Source: Bacillota bacterium (GTDB taxonomy: Bacteria > Bacillota > Clostridia > Christensenellales > Aristaeellaceae). Taken from it: a stretch of DNA of 9,117 nucleotides. Both the position numbers and the translations under genes were made by a program. Shown piece by piece: positions 5,497 to 9,117 of the stretch (its first letter is position 1; each line of letters begins with the position of its first letter). The stretch spans positions 1 to 9,117 of the forward strand of contig JAEXCG010000144.1 of the NCBI GenBank assembly GCA_023402355.1, read 5' to 3'. Below the pieces are notes generated by a model. The model was not told where the DNA came from and ran no database searches. It saw nothing but the letters and a program-made list of their open reading frames with translations.

Positions 5497-7698
5497 ATGA
5501 GCAAATTTCCTTTCTATAAACAATTGGACGGTATGGACTGCGGTCCCACTTGCCTGAGAATGATAGCCAAATATTATGGCAAAACATTCTCCGTGCAACA
5601 ACTCCGCGAACAATCCTACATACAGCGTACCGGGGTGAACCTGTTGGGCATCAGCGAAGCGGCAGCCAGTATAGGATTGCGTGCCACGGGCATCCGCACC
5701 TCTATGGATAAGCTGAAACAACAATCCAAACTGCCCTGCATCATCCATTGGAATCAAGAGCACTTTGTAGTGCTTTACAAAATAGAAAAGAAAAAAGGAA
5801 AAACTTGGTTCTACATTGCCGATCCGGCTTACGGACTGTTGAAATATGAAGAACAAGAACTGAAAAAGTGCTGGATCAGCACTACCCAAGGGGGAATAGA
5901 AAAGGGAATCGCCATGCTGCTGGATGTCACACCGCAATTTTATGAGGCAGAACCGATAAAATATGAAAAGCTGTCATTGTGGTATCTGTTCCACTATGTC
6001 CGCCCATACAAAAAGGCTATGATGCAACTCGTTATCGGACTGCTGGCAGGCAGTTTGCTGCAACTGGTCTTTCCTTTTCTTACACAAACCATTGTAGACC
6101 AAGGCATAGGACACCGTAATTTGAACTTTATCCAGTTAATTCTGGCAGCCCAGCTCATGTTGGTATTCAGCCGCACACTTATCGAGGTAATCCGGCGTTG
6201 CATACTGCTCCACATCAGTACGCGTGTCAACGTGTCACTCATCTCGGATTTCCTCTCCAAGCTGATGCGGCTGCCCATGAGGTTCTTTGACAGTAAACTG
6301 GCCGGTGACTTGATACGGCGTATCGAGGATCATAACCGGATAGAAAGTTTCCTTACTCAGTCTGTGCTCAACATACTGTTCTCCACCCTTACAGTAGTCA
6401 TCTTCGGTATTGTGCTGGCTATTTACAGCTGGAAAATATTCCTGATTTTTATTCTGTTCAGTCTGGCATATATAGGCTGGGTGAAGTTGTTCATGCGAAA
6501 ACGGGCAGACCTCAACCGAAAAAATTTCGAGCAGATGTCTGTCAATCAGAACAATCTGATGCAGCTTATCTACGGCATGCAGGATATAAAGTTGCTGGGC
6601 TGCGAGCAGCAGAAACGCTGGGAATGGGAAAATATACAAGCTTCTCTGTTCCGCATTAATATGAGTTCACTCAACTTGGGGCAGTGGCAACAGGTGGGGG
6701 CAGTACTTATCAACGAGGTGAAAAATGTATTGATTACCGTCCTTTCAGCCACCGCCGTACTGCATGGAAGTATCACGTTGGGCGTAATGCTCTCCATACA
6801 GTATATCATCGGACAGATGCAAGGCCCTGTTACTCAGTTTGTATCTTTCATGCAAGATACGCAGGACGCCCAACTGAGTCTGGAGCGTTTGGGCGAGATA
6901 CATGGCAAGCCCGATGAGGAAACGGAAGGCATGGATCAGGAAACTGAAATATCCGGCAAAGACCCCATCCGGCTGAATAATGTCATCTTCACCTATGGTT
7001 CCGAAAAATCAAAACGAATCATCAAAGGGCTTTCACTGGATATACCCGCCGGAAAAACCACCGCCATCGTAGGCCTCAGCGGAAGCGGAAAAACAACACT
7101 GATTAAACTGATGCTGGGATTCTATCCTCCCACGGAAGGAACGGTTACCATAGGAAGGCAATCGCTACAGAAAATCAGTTTCAAAGAGTGGCGCAAGCAT
7201 TGTGGCGTGGTGATGCAGGAAGGGTTTATCTTTGGAGATACCATAGCCAATAACATCGTTCCGGATGGAAACATGATAGACAAGAAAAGGTTGCTCTATG
7301 CCGTGGAAATGGCAAACATACGCGACTTTGTAGAATCATTGCCTCTGAAATACAATACGAAAATAGGCAATACGGGACAAGGACTGAGCCAGGGACAGAA
7401 ACAACGCATCCTGATAGCACGCGCCATCTACCGTAATCCCGATTATCTGTTCTTCGACGAAGCTACCAATGCCCTCGATACGGACAATGAAAAAGTAATA
7501 CAAGGTAATCTGGAGAAGTTCTTCAAGGATAAAACAGTAGTTATCGTAGCCCACCGCCTGAGCACCGTAAAAAATGCCGACCAAATAGTGGTGTTGAAAG
7601 AGGGGGAGATAACCGAAAAGGGAACGCACGATGAACTGATTACCCGACAGGGAGATTACTACAGACTGGTAAAGAATCAGTTGGAGCTGAGTGCTTAG
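5497..7698 (+). CDS. C39-peptidase-containing ABC exporter for double-glycine peptides
   Basis: This 733-residue protein is a complete PCAT-type transporter of the inner membrane, which cuts a leader after Gly-Gly and exports the rest. Residues 1-145 are the C39 cysteine protease: QLDGMDCGPTCL with catalytic Cys15, His89 in the EHFVVLY stretch and Asp109-Pro110. Residues about 165-455 hold the membrane domain with roughly six segments. The ATPase follows: Walker A GLSGSGKTT (526-534), Q-loop Gln574, signature LSQGQ (630-634), Walker B LFFDEA with Asp654/Glu655 and H-loop His686. No key residue is missing, so it should be active. The start at 5497 is fixed by the need for Gln9 in the protease motif. 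An HlyD adaptor follows after 49 bases. Plausible substrates are the precursors at 1784-2233 and 8924-9117. It is clearly richer in G+C than the maturase side. Confidence 0.97.
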   Translation: MSKFPFYKQLDGMDCGPTCLRMIAKYYGKTFSVQQLREQSYIQRTGVNLLGISEAAASIGLRATGIRTSMDKLKQQSKLPCIIHWNQEHFVVLYKIEKKKGKTWFYIADPAYGLLKYEEQELKKCWISTTQGGIEKGIAMLLDVTPQFYEAEPIKYEKLSLWYLFHYVRPYKKAMMQLVIGLLAGSLLQLVFPFLTQTIVDQGIGHRNLNFIQLILAAQLMLVFSRTLIEVIRRCILLHISTRVNVSLISDFLSKLMRLPMRFFDSKLAGDLIRRIEDHNRIESFLTQSVLNILFSTLTVVIFGIVLAIYSWKIFLIFILFSLAYIGWVKLFMRKRADLNRKNFEQMSVNQNNLMQLIYGMQDIKLLGCEQQKRWEWENIQASLFRINMSSLNLGQWQQVGAVLINEVKNVLITVLSATAVLHGSITLGVMLSIQYIIGQMQGPVTQFVSFMQDTQDAQLSLERLGEIHGKPDEETEGMDQETEISGKDPIRLNNVIFTYGSEKSKRIIKGLSLDIPAGKTTAIVGLSGSGKTTLIKLMLGFYPPTEGTVTIGRQSLQKISFKEWRKHCGVVMQEGFIFGDTIANNIVPDGNMIDKKRLLYAVEMANIRDFVESLPLKYNTKIGNTGQGLSQGQKQRILIARAIYRNPDYLFFDEATNALDTDNEKVIQGNLEKFFKDKTVVIVAHRLSTVKNADQIVVLKEGEITEKGTHDELITRQGDYYRLVKNQLELSA

Positions 7699-7706
7699 GA
7701 AATCAG

Positions 7707-7731
7707 AAAATTGAGAATTAAAAATTGAGAA
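7707..7731 (+). repeat. Short 14-base-period direct repeat between exporter and adaptor genes
   Basis: AAAATTGAGAA occurs at 7707-7717 and again at 7721-7731, separated by TTA. It lies in the 49-base gap between the exporter stop and the HlyD start. It is AT-rich in a GC-richer neighbourhood and may be a scar of replication slippage or part of a spacer element. Confidence 0.6.
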
Positions 7732-7747
7732 ATAATAGCAAGAAGGT

Positions 7748-8890
7748 ATGGAGGAAATCTACAAACCTGAAACTGAAGATGCCGGAAAGGTGGAGGTATA
7801 TAGCCGGGAAAACAACGAAATGTTGGGCGATATGCCCCAATGGCTGATACATACGGGAAGCTATATCGTTTATGGTCTTATCGTGTTTCTGGTTGCCGGA
7901 ACCGCCTTGTTTAAATATCCCGATACAATAAAGAAAGCCGTCACCATTGATGATATGGGTAGTGTGGAATGGATTACCGCCAATCAGGGAGGAATGATAG
8001 AACGTTTCTTCATAGAAAACCAATCGCAGGTAAAACGGAATGACACATTGGGCATACTGAAAAACACGGCCTCACTAGAGGATGTGCAGACATTCTGTAA
8101 CGTACTTACCAACATAGAATGGTATTACAGAACCAATGACATCAACTATCTGCAAGATTATCCGTTCAATCTGATTATGGGGGAAATGGCTCCGGCATAC
8201 GAGCAATTCACCCAAGCGGTACGTACCTGTGTCATGTATCAGGAATTCGACTTGTATCCGCAGAAAAAGAAGTTCCTGGATGATGAACTGAAAATACTGA
8301 ATGAATCCAAACAGGCGAATGCTTTGGAAATACTCAAAGTAAAACGGGAAGAGTTCGAACTGGAGATAAACCATAAGATGGAAATGGGGAAAAACAGGAG
8401 GATGCTGGAACTGGCCTACGAGAATATGGTAAACAGCCTCAGGACCTGGGAGAATAAATACCTGATAAAAAGCCGACATGACGGCATAGTGGTATGGGGA
8501 AAAAGCTGGGGCATGAGCCACCGGGTGAATGAAGGGGACACCCTGTGCACCGTTATCTCTAAACAACAGGCAAATCCTTTGGGACATATCAGATTGTCAC
8601 AGGATGAAGTGGCGGAAGTAGCAGTGGGAGACAAAGTAAATATAGAACTGAATAAATATCCTACTCACTCCTATGGAGTGCTGCCGGGAAAAATAGCATC
8701 CATTTCTTTTGTTCCGTACAATAAAAGCTATGCGGTGGAAGTCGCTTTTCCGGAAGGGCTGACAACCACAAACCATAAAGAAATAAAATATGAAATAGAT
8801 CTGTCCGGCAAAGCTGAAATCATCACTTCGAGCCGAAGCATTCTGAGCAGGATTTTCGCACCTATATACGAACTTTTCAAGGAAAAATAA
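7748..8890 (+). CDS. HlyD-family membrane-fusion (adaptor) protein
   Basis: This 380-residue protein is the periplasmic partner of the ABC exporter, linking the inner membrane to an outer-membrane exit. About 33 cytoplasmic residues precede a single membrane helix (about 34-55). Next come the first lipoyl half (about 72-104, VEWITANQGGMIERFFIENQ), a helical hairpin (about 108-235, charged and helix-prone), the second lipoyl half (about 240-270, SRHDGIVVWG.. and VNEGDTLCTVIS) and a beta-barrel region to about 360. It is somewhat shorter than classical HlyD, as often seen with C39 exporters in this phylum. AAGAAGG sits only one base before the ATG, an unusually tight Shine-Dalgarno spacing. The next Met (residue 25) would shorten the cytoplasmic tail and has no better site, so 7748 is kept. 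No TolC-like outer-membrane gene is in the window. Confidence 0.95.
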   Translation: MEEIYKPETEDAGKVEVYSRENNEMLGDMPQWLIHTGSYIVYGLIVFLVAGTALFKYPDTIKKAVTIDDMGSVEWITANQGGMIERFFIENQSQVKRNDTLGILKNTASLEDVQTFCNVLTNIEWYYRTNDINYLQDYPFNLIMGEMAPAYEQFTQAVRTCVMYQEFDLYPQKKKFLDDELKILNESKQANALEILKVKREEFELEINHKMEMGKNRRMLELAYENMVNSLRTWENKYLIKSRHDGIVVWGKSWGMSHRVNEGDTLCTVISKQQANPLGHIRLSQDEVAEVAVGDKVNIELNKYPTHSYGVLPGKIASISFVPYNKSYAVEVAFPEGLTTTNHKEIKYEIDLSGKAEIITSSRSILSRIFAPIYELFKEK

Positions 8891-8923
8891 ACCGATTCAT
8901 AACCTTTATAAAAAACACATGAT

Positions 8924-9117
8924 ATGAAGAAAGAAGAAGAAAACGGCCAGAAACCGGAATACATCAACTATTCTGAAGAAGAACAATTATTGGACTTGAA
9001 CGAACTGATGGACGTACAAGGTGGCATAGATGACAAGGAGTTATCCAAATGTGGCCTGGGATGCTATACAGGCGGATTCGTCGATCCTACAAAAACACAA
9101 GATGAAAATACCGGAAA
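8924..9117 (+). CDS. Third double-glycine precursor peptide, different family (3' end outside window)
   Basis: An open frame of 64 codons runs off the right edge. The start at 8924 is 33 bases after the HlyD stop, with no terminator between, so it probably shares the exporter transcript. The leader is acidic and ends DLNELMDVQGG (24-34), a good double-glycine signal. The segment after it begins IDDKELSK, then CGLGCYTGG (43-51) with Cys43 and Cys47 in a CX3C arrangement, and continues FVDPTK. This core has nothing in common with the KCCNNK core of the twin precursors apart from paired cysteines and a short length. It may be an exporter substrate modified by an enzyme encoded beyond 9117, or an unmodified peptide with a Cys47-Cys43 disulfide. 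I do not recognise the family. Confidence 0.75.
   Translation, partial: MKKEEENGQKPEYINYSEEEQLLDLNELMDVQGGIDDKELSKCGLGCYTGGFVDPTKTQDENTG

Noticed and set aside
5994..7629. Several leftward open frames inside the exporter gene
   Set aside because: They are shadows of the 733-residue exporter, whose protease and ATPase motifs are all intact in the rightward frame.
1..9117. Lanthipeptide or lasso peptide cluster
   Set aside because: No LanM/LanB/LanC-type, lasso cyclase or YcaO-type enzyme is encoded here; the only modifying enzyme visible is radical SAM/SPASM.

Overview
The window looks like an accessory locus from a gut-type Bacteroidales (Bacteroides, Phocaeicola, Parabacteroides or a relative). 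This rests on an N-terminal TPR / transmembrane / C-terminal helix-turn-helix regulator, a DUF3244-like secreted protein, a TonB-family-like outer-membrane protein start with a carboxypeptidase-regulatory-like domain, a promoter matching the Bacteroidetes TAnnTTTG -7 box, and weak use of Shine-Dalgarno sites. The genus is an inference from family memory. I saw no rRNA, tRNA, insertion sequence or CRISPR array.

Layout. Positions 1-2233 read leftward. In order of transcription they hold two tandem, near-identical double-glycine precursor peptides (2048-2233, then 1784-1966), a long RNA hairpin, a radical SAM/SPASM maturase with a PqqD-like N-terminus (380-1681), and the first 58 codons of an outer-membrane beta-barrel-type protein (1-176) that has its own near-consensus promoter. 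A 422-base divergent intergenic region (2234-2655) separates this arm from genes reading rightward: a membrane-bound TPR/HTH regulator (2656-4530), a small secreted DUF3244-like protein (4693-5085), a 78-residue winged-helix protein (5106-5342), a C39-peptidase ABC exporter (5497-7698), its HlyD-type adaptor (7748-8890), and a third, unrelated double-glycine precursor cut by the window end (8924-9117).

How it may work together (inference). The maturase would modify the conserved GDGYA(I/V)KCCNNK segment of the twin precursors after recognising their leaders. The C39 domain would cut after the leader's Gly-Gly while the ABC domain and HlyD adaptor export the core. The beta-barrel protein could be an outer-membrane receptor, exit or immunity component. 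The membrane regulator and the small winged-helix protein are candidates for sensing and control. The third peptide suggests that the exporter serves more than one kind of precursor. No product, modification or activity can be proved from sequence alone.

Composition is mosaic. Hand-counted 60-base blocks give 16-19 G+C in the precursor/maturase/regulator side and the small HTH gene, against 25-33 in the exporter and adaptor. The change lies at a 154-base spacer carrying a long inverted repeat. The AT-rich biosynthetic half and the GC-richer export half may therefore have different histories.
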